Positions 1 through 10,231 of a stretch of 64,000 bases of DNA are shown one piece after another. Under the pieces are notes generated by a model that saw only the letters and a list, made by a program, of their open reading frames with translations, did not search any database and had not been told where the DNA came from. The stretch's first letter is position 1. Each line of letters starts with the position of its first letter. Origin of the DNA: Nemophila menziesii (taxonomy: Eukaryota; Streptophyta; Magnoliopsida; Boraginales; Hydrophyllaceae); contig JARWIR010000005.1 in assembly GCA_029959085.1 (NCBI GenBank), positions 8,744,501 through 8,808,500 on the forward strand. Reading direction: 5' to 3'. The position numbers and the translations under genes were made by a program.

Positions 1-443
1 ATGGGAACGGTCTCACATGCATGTCCATGCACCTCGTTTATTGCCTCTAAACGTTTCTCGTATACAGGAAACAATACTGACAATTTTTTTTGACAATAAC
101 GCCCCACACTTCGCATATTCATCATAATACTCGAAATTTCTCGCCTCACAATTTCTTTTAACGATTCACCATTAAAAATTTAGAACATGCACCAAAATAA
201 AACTTTATCGTTTTGCATCAAAACCCCATTCTTACACTTTGGGTATTCGGTCTTGACTGGCGAATTGGATCAATAGATATTTACGTTGGTGCTGTGATAT
301 TGAGGTCATGTATGTTTAATTAGAAATATAGATCGGCGACCTCTGTTTGGAATCGGAGTGTGGGTCTGGCTCGTAATGAAGAAGACGGTGTGGATACTGA
401 ACGTCGATATTTATGGCAAGGTAGATTGAATTGATGTTGATGG
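1..443. other. Left-edge flank, no recognised gene
   Basis: I see no gene I can name. The plus strand at about 332-420 holds an open, exon-like codon run that stops being open just before the LTR element at 444. The minus strand at about 1-60 also has a short open run. The sequence continues on the other side of the LTR element at 6425, so this is one half of the split insertion site. Confidence 0.4.
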
Positions 444-1800
444 TGATAGTCCTAGAGGGGGGGTGAATAGGATTACTAATAAGATAATGCCTAATTAAAA
501 TCTTTTGGACAATAATAAGTTTAAGAGAAAACTTCTAAGTCAACTAATATAAATCAAACACTTATAGGATCATGCAATGTAAAGATTAAGGTTTGATATA
601 AAAGTATAACTAATGAAAAGCTAATCCAATATCTTAAACTACTCTAGAAGACTATATGTTAGATATACTAGATAAACAATTCATGCAAGCATATAATCAA
701 ACATATAGAGTGCGGAAAGTAAAAGAGTAGGGATAGAAAGATACACACGATTTATAGTGGTTCGGTTTCCCTACATCCACTACCTAAGGAAGCCTCCTTA
801 GGATTTCAAGCTTTTCACTAAGCTCCCGTGTCTCTCTTAACCGGGTCGAGAACACAATAACCTTTACAAACTCTTCGATAACACGAAGGACACACCACTT
901 GCGTAATCACAACACAAGGACACCAAGTATACTCCCTATACTTGAATTCTCTCTTAATCTATCTATTACAAGACCTAGACTTAAGAGGATAGCAACAAAG
1001 TGTTTAAAGGTTTGCTAATTAAAGCTTGTTTCTAAAACTCCTAAAGAGTGGATATGACTATAAGCTTGTATACTCCTTCTTGAGTGGATAGAACCTTGTG
1101 GCTTAATTGATTAACTCCTTGTAAGGATTAATAAGCACACTAAGATTGAATTTGACTTTGTATAGCACTTGACACCTTCTTGAATGATAGCAATTAAGCC
1201 CTTTAATGTTTGTAATTAGTTGGTGTAGTTGTAGCCTTGAAATAGCTTCAATTTATAGAAGAAAATGGCTCCCAACGGTCATAAGGTTTGAGTCTAACGG
1301 ATCTATTAATCTCCCAACGGATATATTTCTTATGACTTGGCTTTTGTGCAGAAAACCCTTCTTTGCGGTATACCGCAGCGGTGTACCGCGCTTCAGTGTT
1401 TAATTTTCTTGCTTACTGGTCGGGCTAGTCCTCTATACCGCGCCCTGGTCCGCGCTTGGTCCGGTATACCGTAGCGGTGTACCGCGCCTAGTAAACTTTG
1501 AAGGAAATGACTTTGATCAATAATACCTCTTCATGAAAGTTGTTGTAAACAATATTCTAAGAATCTTTGAAGTTTGAACACTAAGGAAAATTCTCAATAA
1601 CAAAGAGATATGGTTAATAGCATTTGTATGAGAATAAGATTCTAAGATAAAACAATTAAGTTTAAACAACATAAATATGAAAGAGCTTTTTGAAGAAATA
1701 TAGTGCAAGAAAGAATGTTAATAACAAGAGAAAATAGCACACTAAACACAAGAGGATTTGTCACATTAAAACACCTAATTAGGGAGGCTATATGCCAACA
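444..1800 (-). repeat. 3' LTR of the non-autonomous element
   Basis: This is the 3' LTR in element orientation, 1357 bp, with TG..CA ends. It contains GC-rich palindromes of the form CGGTRYACCG, for example GCGGTATACCGC at 1365-1376 with related copies to about 1490, in an otherwise AT-rich sequence. Open frames inside it are not genes. Confidence 0.95.
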
Positions 1801-1815
1801 ATCTCCCCCTTTTTG
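1801..1815 (-). other. Polypurine tract
   Basis: Read on the minus strand this is AAAAAGGGGGAGAT directly against the 3' LTR start. That is the expected plus-strand DNA priming site of an LTR retrotransposon. Confidence 0.85.
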
Positions 1816-2852
1816 ATGATGACAAATCCTTCACTAAAACACCTTAGGAAAGATATAAAGGTTTAAGCACAATGAAATAAAGCTCCCCCTCACAATAAGC
1901 ATAAGTTTTGAAAAGCATTTGTGAGTGTTTAAAACGTGCAAGTTTTGAAAGTTTTAGTGCACATAATATTTCTCCCCCTTTGTCTTCATCAAAAAGACGG
2001 GGTAAAAACAACTAAGAGTAGAAGAGCAAAGACAACTCGAGTGAATAGATTTAAAACAATGATAGAGAGTGCAAGAGTTTTAGATAAAAACGATTTTAAG
2101 AAGGTGATGCACAAAGATAGATAAAAGTAAAGGATAGAGATATTTACCAACTCCTTGATTTGATACATGTTCATTTCAAATGCTTTCTAATGACACAAAC
2201 AATTAGTAGCAATATAAGAAATAAAAGATTAGTAAGCATTTGAGTTTTTAAAATTTTAAACAAAGTCTCCCCCTTACAAAGTGCATAGATTTTGTTTTAA
2301 TTTTGAAAAAGTTTGATTGACAATTTTACCCTAAAAAGAACACTTGAAAACATTTTGAAGAAAGTTTAGGGGTAAAATGTATTTTTTGAAAAACAAGGGG
2401 TCAAGATGTATTTTTCAAAACTTTGGGGTCTAAACGCAATTTTGAAAAAATCTATTTGGAACCAAAATGCAAATATCAAACTTTTTGGAACAAAGCTAAA
2501 AAGATTAACTATAGGGACTAAGGAGCAATATCAAGAAGTACCTATAATCATCAAAGAGCATGTTAGTAACATCAAATCAAGGATAATAAGCAAGAATAAT
2601 CATGATAGAAACTAGTTTGACCATTTATCCAAATAAAACATTTAGCATCCTAACATAAAAGACAATTAAACCAAAGTAGCAATATCCTAGATGTCCAAAA
2701 CACGGACCCATAAAAACTTAAAAGCATAAACATCCATAAAACAAGTTCTAATAAAAACACATAAGCAAGTAAAGACACATAAACCACCAAGAAGGATTAA
2801 AACATGAATTCAACCACCAAACACCAAGCACCAAACACCAAACCATGATGAA

Positions 2853-4097
2853 TTAACGGTTATCACGAGGAGAGCGGCTCCTAGATCTACTCCCATTTCC
2901 AATGTCATCGCGAATGCACGAAACATCACCTCTTATACATGAGAGCTCATTTGCAAGATTCCCAATCTTTTCTTCCAAAAACCCAAATTTTCTTTCTAAT
3001 TTATCTTCCAAAGCCACAAATTTATCACCTATATAATCCATAAACCGAGACATAGCACTTTCGAAACCGGATGGATTAGGAGGGTTAACATTGATGGGTT
3101 GGCTAGGAGTTGGCTCATTTGGATTTGGGTTTTCTTGATCCGGGTTATCTACTAAAATAAGAGTCTCAAGTAACGGACCATCGTTGCGCTTTCTAGCTTC
3201 AAGAATACGATTACGAATAGAGATATCCGAGATACGATTAATAGTGGAGATCGGAACATAAGTATTGTTATAAATAACAAATTTCATTCTAAGGATCGTG
3301 AGATAATCGAAATTCCAAGACTTATTCATAGCTTTCACATTAGTCCCTCCAAAAGAAATATCATTAATCTCAAAGATTTTAGATAGAAATATACCGTAAG
3401 GGACTTTATCCCGAGAGGCACGAGCGTGATTCATCCATTTTAGCATAATAGCAATGATATTGATCGGTTGCTTGGAGAAGATCAAGAATAAAAGATAAGC
3501 TTCATACGGAATAAGTTTAGCGTCATGCTTATCTTTCGGAATAACGGCCGAGATTAGAAACTTGTGGGCCACGATAAATTCCGGATCAAAACTACGAATA
3601 TTCCAACTACCATCCGGAACAACCATTCTACTATTAACAAAATCATTCACTTCATTTTGAGCAACAATATCAATGTTCGAATTATCCCAACCACTAGACC
3701 AAAACCCGCTAAAACCAACCGAGGGTACATCAAATTTAGAGCATAAAGCATTCAATTTTAACCGAATAACGGTACCCGAAACAATTGATTTAACCGAAGT
3801 ATTAGCATGATTAAATTCAAAATTCGTATAAAAATCTTCGATTAACCCGGTTGCCAAGTGACTACCCGAAAAAGCAAATATGTGATGAAATTGTTGAAAT
3901 GAAAATAGATTAAATAGAGAATCATCACCGGAGGGAAAAGCCGAGGGGCAAATAGTTCTTCCCGGTAGAACATCGAATGGACGGAGTGGTGGTGGTGGTG
4001 GTGATGGTGACTTCGCCGGAGATGGTTCACGGTGGCGGCTTGAGGAGGCTCCGGTGGAAGCCTTTTTCTTGTTAGCAATTGATTTTGTTCTAACCAT
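2853..4097 (-). CDS. Retroelement ORF, 414 aa, plant-transposon-like protein
   Basis: This is the main ORF of the pol-less LTR element. The N-terminus (residues 1-50) is basic, serine-rich and proline-rich, with a run of five prolines. The middle has a hydrophobic segment followed by a PYGIFLSKIF motif near residue 235. That arrangement resembles the 'putative plant transposon protein' domain seen in many plant retroelement ORFs; this is recalled family knowledge and was not searched. The C-terminus (about 350-414) has heptad-like leucines and then an RSRSRS tail, so it may form a coiled coil and bind nucleic acid. It starts at ATG 4097 and the frame is intact, in keeping with a young insertion. 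The function is unknown; a Gag-like structural role is an inference. Confidence 0.6.
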   Translation of the reverse strand: MVRTKSIANKKKASTGASSSRHREPSPAKSPSPPPPPLRPFDVLPGRTICPSAFPSGDDSLFNLFSFQQFHHIFAFSGSHLATGLIEDFYTNFEFNHANTSVKSIVSGTVIRLKLNALCSKFDVPSVGFSGFWSSGWDNSNIDIVAQNEVNDFVNSRMVVPDGSWNIRSFDPEFIVAHKFLISAVIPKDKHDAKLIPYEAYLLFLIFSKQPINIIAIMLKWMNHARASRDKVPYGIFLSKIFEINDISFGGTNVKAMNKSWNFDYLTILRMKFVIYNNTYVPISTINRISDISIRNRILEARKRNDGPLLETLILVDNPDQENPNPNEPTPSQPINVNPPNPSGFESAMSRFMDYIGDKFVALEDKLERKFGFLEEKIGNLANELSCIRGDVSCIRDDIGNGSRSRSRSPRDNR

Positions 4098-4713
4098 GGT
4101 GAGTAATGAGATGGGTAATGAAGTAGGAGTGATATTTAGTGGTGAAGGAGGGTGTTTTTGGTGGTGGAACCGGAGGTGGGTGGCCGGAAATCGCTAAAGA
4201 GGAGGAGAGGAGAAGGAGTTTTGAAAGAATGAAGAAGAATTGCAGAAAAACGGGTCTTTAAAACAGTCAAAACCCTTACGTGCGGTGTACCGCGGGATTC
4301 GTCCGGTGCACCGCACAGGGCCTCGTTTTGCACAATAAAAATATTCCCGAAACACAATCGAAACTTCCCCAAAAGACTCGGAATGATATAAAATAATTTT
4401 AAGCATCTTTGTTTTGAAAAGAAAAGCCAAGGAGAAGCTAAAAACGCATATAACAGTTGATTTCACAAAAGACCCTAAGTTTTCTAAAAGTGCAAAAAGA
4501 CCCTATGCAAGAATAAAGCAAAACTAAAGCATGAAAAAGGTCAAGAACTTCAAGATAGCATCACAAGTTGATAAAACACATAAAACACAATAAAAACATA
4601 AACAAAAACACAAGAGAGGAAAGAATTTCACCGTATTTTCCTTTTATGAGGTTTGAACGTCCTATTGCATGAAATTCCATTTTCTTGACGCTCAACACCT
4701 TCAATGCATATTA

Positions 4714-5043
4714 CTATGGTAACCGAGGTGGAATGGATCCGGAAATGTTGTTAGCATTTGTTTCGATCCATATTGGTTTATCCCTTGTAGGTATTAAAGA
4801 TCCACTAATAAATTGTTCATGGTAATGACACGTAGAATCATGATGACCGGTTTTACCACAATCATTGCAATAACTTCTTTTTTGAGTTAAGCTATCGTGT
4901 GAGGGATTTGAACAATAGGTTTGACCATTCTTCTCAATATCCAAATAGTAAGTTCCTACAAAAAGTGGAGGTCGTGTAGAAGACGAACTTTCCAAAAGAT
5001 TAAATTCCATATCGTTTACTCTACTAACGATTAAGCTATTCAC
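4714..5043 (-). CDS. Retroelement ORF with a CCHC zinc knuckle, 109 aa
   Basis: This ORF begins eight bases after the primer-binding site in transcript order. It contains one CX2CX4HX4C knuckle (CNDCGKTGHHDSTC, about residues 59-72), the nucleic-acid-binding motif of Gag nucleocapsids. At 109 aa it is far shorter than a normal copia Gag, so it may be the remnant of a gag C-terminus or a separate small RNA-binding protein. It precedes the 414-codon ORF in the same transcript direction, separated by about 600 bp. Confidence 0.6.
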   Translation of the reverse strand: MNSLIVSRVNDMEFNLLESSSSTRPPLFVGTYYLDIEKNGQTYCSNPSHDSLTQKRSYCNDCGKTGHHDSTCHYHEQFISGSLIPTRDKPIWIETNANNISGSIPPRLP

Positions 5044-5050
5044 GTAGAGT

Positions 5051-5067
5051 TAGGCTCTGATACCAAT
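5051..5067 (-). other. tRNA-Met-type primer-binding site
   Basis: On the minus strand, two bases after the 5' LTR, the sequence reads TGGTATCAGAGCCTA. TGGTATCAGAGC is the standard initiator-tRNA-Met primer site of plant copia elements. It fixes the element's orientation and its 5' LTR. Confidence 0.92.
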
Positions 5068-6424
5068 TGATAGTCCTAGAGGGGGGGTGAATAGGATTAC
5101 TAATAAGATAATGCCTAATTAAAATCTTTTGGACAATAATAAGTTTAAGAGAAAACTTCTAAGTCAACTAATATAAATCAAACACTTATAGGATCATGCA
5201 ATGTAAAGATTAAGGTTTGATATAAAAGTATAACTAATGAAAAGCTAATCCAATATCTTAAACTACTCTAGAAGACTATATGTTAGATATACTAGATAAA
5301 CAATTCATGCAAGCATATAATCAAACATATAGAGTGCGGAAAGTAAAAGAGTAGGGATAGAAAGATACACACGATTTATAGTGGTTCGGTTTCCCTACAT
5401 CCACTACCTAAGGAAGCCTCCTTAGGATTTCAAGCTTTTCACTAAGCTCCCGTGTCTCTCTTAACCGGGTCGAGAACACAATAACCTTTACAAACTCTTC
5501 GATAACACGAAGGACACACCACTTGCGTAATCACAACACAAGGACACCAAGTATACTCCCTATACTTGAATTCTCTCTTAATCTATCTATTACAAGACCT
5601 AGACTTAAGAGGATAGCAACAAAGTGTTTAAAGGTTTGCTAATTAAAGCTTGTTTCTAAAACTCCTAAAGAGTGGATATGACTATAAGCTTGTATACTCC
5701 TTCTTGAGTGGATAGAACCTTGTGGCTTAATTGATTAACTCCTTGTAAGGATTAATAAGCACACTAAGATTGAATTTGACTTTGTATAGCACTTGACACC
5801 TTCTTGAATGATAGCAATTAAGCCCTTTAATGTTTGTAATTAGTTGGTGTAGTTGTAGCCTTGAAATAGCTTCAATTTATAGAAGAAAATGGCTCCCAAC
5901 GGTCATAAGGTTTGAGTCTAACGGATCTATTAATCTCCCAACGGATATATTTCTTATGACTTGGCTTTTGTGCAGAAAACCCTTCTTTGCGGTATACCGC
6001 AGCGGTGTACCGCGCTTCAGTGTTTAATTTTCTTGCTTACTGGTCGGGCTAGTCCTCTATACCGCGCCCTGGTCCGCGCTTGGTCCGGTATACCGTAGCG
6101 GTGTACCGCGCCTAGTAAACTTTGAAGGAAATGACTTTGATCAATAATACCTCTTCATGAAAGTTGTTGTAAACAATATTCTAAGAATCTTTGAAGTTTG
6201 AACACTAAGGAAAATTCTCAATAACAAAGAGATATGGTTAATAGCATTTGTATGAGAATAAGATTCTAAGATAAAACAATTAAGTTTAAACAACATAAAT
6301 ATGAAAGAGCTTTTTGAAGAAATATAGTGCAAGAAAGAATGTTAATAACAAGAGAAAATAGCACACTAAACACAAGAGGATTTGTCACATTAAAACACCT
6401 AATTAGGGAGGCTATATGCCAACA
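5068..6424 (-). repeat. 5' LTR of the non-autonomous element
   Basis: This is the 5' LTR in element orientation. It has the same length as 444-1800 and the same sequence as far as can be judged by eye, offset by 4624 bp. It is expected to hold the element's promoter. Confidence 0.95.
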
Positions 6425-6425
6425 G

Positions 6426-6596
6426 ATGGTGGGTTTCGAATCATATGATTGTGATCAATGGCGAAATAATACCTTCAAACATGTATTGAGAAACAATTTC
6501 AAATTGAGGACTAAGAACAATGATGAGGTGTTCATAGTTGTTGGTTCAGGGACAGACGATTGGCAACTTGATCGGAAGACCGATTCGTCTCAATAA
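6426..6596 (+). pseudogene. Unrecognised exon-like ORF split by the LTR element
   Basis: This is an open frame of 57 codons from an ATG at 6426 to TAA. It starts inside the target duplication of the LTR element; the open frame on the other side (332-420) lies left of the element. The residue mix (charged, W, C, no low complexity) looks protein-like, but I do not recognise the family. It could be the last exon of a host gene inactivated by the insertion. A chance ORF cannot be excluded. Confidence 0.3.
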
Positions 6597-6599
6597 TTT

Positions 6600-7760
6600 T
6601 GTAAAACATCTTGATAGTACAAAATTAAATATAAAATTTTATACACATCAATAGTATTAATCCATATCCATATCCACATGAAACATCTTGCATCTTAATA
6701 TTCTTATAAGTTAATAATTAATGTGTTACAGAAAAAGCAAAATATAAAATATTTTTGTAAATACTTTGCATCTTGATATAAAATATATCATGTAACAGGA
6801 TTTTGCAAAGTATCAGGTACTAAAGTATATAAAACTACTGTTAATTGATGGTTATAAGCCCTTTTAGTATTCTCCTTGGTTACCTCAAAACATTGATGTT
6901 TATAAAAACATAAGCACTTGATCCTTTTTAATAACTATTTACTATAGGCTATTAATTATATGTATCGATTCATCGTGTGTACATTTTTCTAGCCCTTCTA
7001 GCATTAAATATTTTTAATACAAATCCTAAAAGATGTTTTATGTGTTACACAGCAGAATATTTAATAATATTTATAATTATGTATATATCATCTCAATGAA
7101 TTGTAACTCTTAATTCCGTCCAAAAAAAAAGAATTGTAACTCTTAATAGTATTAAATTATATGATTTCCGTTGATGATATGAAAAGATGTTTTTGTATTC
7201 ATCTTAATATTCCGTAACTTAATTTTCATCAACCACAGTCTCAGATGTCTAGTCTTTCGAAGTTGCAAATGCATAAAAAGCTTCTATAGCTTTGTTTTCA
7301 AGTTTTATATAAACCATAGACTCTGAAGCATCATCTTGGCAATTTCACATTCATAAACAACTTCAGACCCTTGTAAGATTGAAAAAAGAAGTCAATGAAC
7401 TGGTAAAAAATACTCTAAAGCAAACATGTATATGCAAAATAGAGTCTGCATTTATCATCTATTGAGAAAAACCACCAATAAACTTTTCCAATTTCTCAAG
7501 CTTTTCACTACATCAGCTTGTGGAGGAGCTTGAACAAAGCCACAAACAATCATATATCACTCAAGGGACAGCAAAAATAGAGACTAATGCTTCAATTAAC
7601 TCACTTTAAATCATAAAAGCTGAAAATTATCACTTTGCTGCTCATACCTTCATATTCAATTTCTCTACATAAGATGCACGACTTTTCTTTGTGCAAACAC
7701 TGTAAAGCACAGCAGAAAGAGGGACTAATGCTGCAATTAACTCTCCAGCAGTTGCGCCAA
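6600..7760. other. AT-rich spacer
   Basis: I see no gene. The stretch is AT-rich and contains one ultra-short retro-insertion, described separately. Weak exon-like runs on the minus strand near 7240-7400 could not be assigned. Confidence 0.5.
7098..7147 (+). mobile_element. Ultra-short LINE-tail insertion with 17-bp target duplication
   Basis: A 16-bp insert at 7115-7130, TCCGTCC followed by nine A, is flanked by two identical 17-bp copies of GAATTGTAACTCTTAAT at 7098-7114 and 7131-7147. Target duplication plus a poly(A) tail is the hallmark of target-primed reverse transcription. The insert is essentially only the 3' tail. A near-identical tail occurs at 23254-23272. Confidence 0.8.
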
Positions 7761-8110
7761 ACGGATATTTACTGCAAAATAATTCAAAAAATGCAATATA
7801 AGACCAAAAATTGTTCACTCCAGCAGTAAAAGGCTATTCAGGCTATTCCCAGAACATCACTTCTCCTACGGTAAAAGGCTTCCAACGGTCATAATAATGG
7901 CCATTGTAGGATTTGTATTAAGATATAATAAAATTATATTCAAATCAGATAATTCTGAAAATTTGTAAAGGTTATGAGATTAGGTTAAAATTAAGTCAAT
8001 TTTTCAGAGTTTCAACGATAATAATAGAATTTACCTTAAATTGGGTTTTTCGCCAAGACGGGTTGATGATGGTGGAGAATGGTCCCCGAGTGGTTGCAGT
8101 TTTCTTGTGA
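7760..8110 (-). repeat. Dispersed 5'-UTR-like module, copy 1
   Basis: This stretch is similar to 30290-30600 and, in part, to 9430-9560. Shared landmarks are an ACGGTCATAA..GGCCATTG block and a GGGTTGATGATGGTGG block. On the minus strand the second block ends in AAG|GTAAAT, a plausible splice donor. It may be a promoter or leader exon carried by a mobile element. Confidence 0.55.
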
Positions 8111-8278
8111 AGGAGAGCGGATTTGCTGATAATAGTGCAGCTACTGATCTCATGAGATGGCTTCTTCAATGTTAACATTCAATGTTAACACTTTTATATT
8201 GCAACTTTTGCATAATATGAGGATATATAGTGCATAATGTGAAAAAATTTAAGTAACCAAAATCTTAAGTAACAAAAT

Positions 8279-9096
8279 GTGCACATTTTTATCTTTGGTC
8301 TCTTCCATAATACGATCTTGCAAATCTTTTTCAAATTTCTTTTCCATTGCTATTTGAACATCTGCTACGACCATTGCTCTAGACACTACTTCCGAAACTG
8401 GAACAATTAGTTTTCTTCACTTTTTTCTTTGGAGCCTCGACCTGTAAAATATTTAAACAAACATAAAACAAAGACTATGGATATATTCTACAGCAAATCT
8501 ATAAAGACTCGCTCACCTTAGATTCTGTTTCCATTTCAACAGACTCTGGAATACAATCTCAGTCCAGGAGCATCTTGCATATTCGCATCACCTTCAGTAT
8601 CCATTTTACTCTCTTTCATAACCAAAACTTTGATTTCCTATTCTTCCAAAAGTTGAATGAACACCATTAAAACGTACAATATAGGAAAAAAACAAAAATC
8701 TGAAACACATTAACCACCATGGATAAACTCTCAAGAACTTACAGTTGTAGACTCTAGTGAAACAATACCATGCAGATTCAAGCGTACTTTCACCTTCAAT
8801 TTAGCACGTTCTCCAGAGCATTGGAACAATCCAATCTGTATATAGTCGTAATGTTGAAACTAAAAATGGACTATTATTCTCCAACAAAACATGCTAAATA
8901 TAAATCACATATTGTGTATGTGCTGATCTTAGGTAAGGCTTGCAATTCACTCACAATAGTGCTTTGTTAAAGCCTTAACACTTGGTATTGGATATCCTTT
9001 TGGAAAAACAACAGTGCTTTGTTGATTCTGCGTAGCATCACCGAAAGCAACACCTTTCCATGATAAACCTATCGGGATTGGAAAGATCTCGTGAAC
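8279..9096 (-). pseudogene. HSP110 / HSP70-15-like exon fragments
   Basis: Four minus-strand exon remnants match, in order, the C-terminal half of the plant HSP70-14/15 (HSP110, nucleotide-exchange chaperone) family as I know it. 9096 to about 8955 encodes FPIPIGLSWKG and VFPKGYPIPSVKALT. About 8842-8743 encodes GERAKLKVKVRLNLHGIVS and ends at a GTAAG donor. About 8640-8517 encodes NMQDAPG and, after a frameshift, ESVEMETESK with a GTGAG donor. 8441 to about 8279 encodes VEAPKKKVKKTN and, after another shift, FEKDLQDRIMEETKD. The ATPase domain is absent. Frameshifts and the missing N-terminus make it a pseudogene. It lies directly downstream of RanBP2-type zinc-finger exons on the same strand. 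Confidence 0.82.
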
Positions 9097-9163
9097 CTGT
9101 TAAACAATCATCTCAAAATCTGTTACAAAATATTGAAAAAAATAGAAAGGCATTCCCATTCTC

Positions 9164-9425
9164 CAGGGTTTAAATCCCTTTTGAGACGTGCCTCCTTACA
9201 TCGAAAACAGCTCATTTTGCTAGCAAAATTCATAAATCCACACCTGTCATAATACATAATAGAGTTAATAAAAATATATAATATCGAATAGAAATAATCG
9301 CATCTACAAAATTCCAAATGTATTTAATTAATATCTTTTTCAATCACTCAAAGTAAAGGCTTACACTTACTCAGGACACATCCAATCTCCTCTTTTCATT
9401 TCCACATTCTGATAGCTTCTATGTA
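9164..9425 (-). pseudogene. RanBP2-type zinc-finger gene fragment
   Basis: One minus-strand exon (about 9425-9370) encodes MKRGDWMCPE and ends at a GTAAGT donor. After an intron, the next exon (about 9246-9164) encodes CGFMNFASKMSCFRCKEA, then KRDLNPGEWEC. Together they give the W-x-C-x2-C...N-x6-C-x2-C pattern of RanBP2/NZF zinc fingers, and GEWEC begins a second finger. This matches the plant organelle/RNA-associated RanBP2 finger proteins with repeated fingers. Only about one and a half fingers remain before the sequence passes into HSP110 exons on the same strand. Confidence 0.78.
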
Positions 9426-9429
9426 GTAT

Positions 9430-9560
9430 AAATGGTCATAACAATGGCCATTGTCTATAGAATAGGTAAAATGATAAAAAAAATAAGAAACGGTAACAAT
9501 TAATTTTACCTAAGTCTTCGATGGTTGATGGTGGAGAATGATCCCGAGTGGTGGCGGAGG
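9430..9560 (-). repeat. Dispersed 5'-UTR-like module, copy 2
   Basis: This short copy contains the GGCCATTG and GGTTGATGGTGGAGAATG landmarks shared with 7760-8110. On the minus strand it ends in a GTAAAA donor. It passes directly into the 66-bp tandem repeat. Confidence 0.5.
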
Positions 9561-9790
9561 TCTTCTCGTTGCAGGAGAGCGGCTTGGTAGGTCTTTTGAG
9601 TCTTCGGTGGTTGATGGTGGCGGAGGTCTTCTCGTTGCAAGAGAGCAGCTTGGTGGGTCTTTTGGGTGTTCGATGGTTGATGGTGGCGGAGGTCTTCTCG
9701 TTGCAGGAGAGCGGCTTGGTGGGTCTTTTGGTGTTCGATGGTTGATGGTGGCGGATTCTTTTGGGTGTTCGATGGTTGATGGTGGCGGAT
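9540..9790. repeat. 66-bp tandem repeat, about 3.5 copies
   Basis: The block GGCGGAGGTCTTCTCGTTGC recurs with spacings of 66, 66 and 65 bp (landmarks 9555, 9621, 9687, 9752). Long open frames on both strands here come from the repeat and are not genes. Confidence 0.85.
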
Positions 9791-10231
9791 GAAAATAAAA
9801 GAGAATAATAAGGGGATTATGAGCCTAATGGGGGGAGGTTTGGTGGGTCTTTTGGGTGTTCGATGGTGGATAGTTTGGTGGGGATTTATGGGTAAAATGA
9901 AAATAAAAGAGAATAATAAGGGAATTATGAGATGAATGGGGGGATTATGAGCCAAATGGGGGGATTATGAGACTAAAGGGGGAATTTGAGGATAAATAGG
10001 GTAAATTAGTTTTGGTTCTACTTTATTATATAGATATATGAGGAGTATTACCTTTATATGGTGTTAGGTAAGTAGGATAAATAAGTCAAATGAATAATAA
10101 AGATAGCGATATGAGGTGGGGAAAAAGGTGGATCTCAAGGAAAATCATAAAAAAGGGATGTTGCAAAAGGAGTAATGATATACTTCACCTTTTTTTTTGT
10201 TCGAACGGAAAGGTAAAAAGTGAGGACCAAA

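Larger units (their letters stand above)
444..6424 (-). mobile_element. Complete non-autonomous LTR retrotransposon without pol
   Basis: Two LTRs of 1357 bp (444-1800 and 5068-6424) flank a 3267-bp interior. The 5-bp duplication gatgg lies at 439-443 and 6425-6429. In element orientation (minus strand) the LTR begins TGTTGGCATATAG and ends GGACTATCA. A tRNA-Met-type primer-binding site follows the 5' LTR and a purine tract precedes the 3' LTR, which is the copia-type arrangement. The interior has only two ORFs, a CCHC-knuckle ORF and a 414-codon ORF. I see no protease, integrase, reverse transcriptase or RNase H, so mobilisation would need enzymes from a partner element. The LTRs show no difference by eye, which suggests a recent insertion. 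A solo LTR of the same family lies at 41005-42164. Confidence 0.95.

Noticed and set aside
1206..1403. 65-codon open frame in the LTR, repeated at 5830-6027
   Set aside because: It lies inside LTR sequence, spans the GC palindromes and matches no protein; being present in both LTRs is expected from the repeat.
9506..9955. 149-codon proline/histidine-rich frame and plus-strand glycine-rich frames
   Set aside because: They are translations of the 66-bp tandem repeat and its flank and have no domain.
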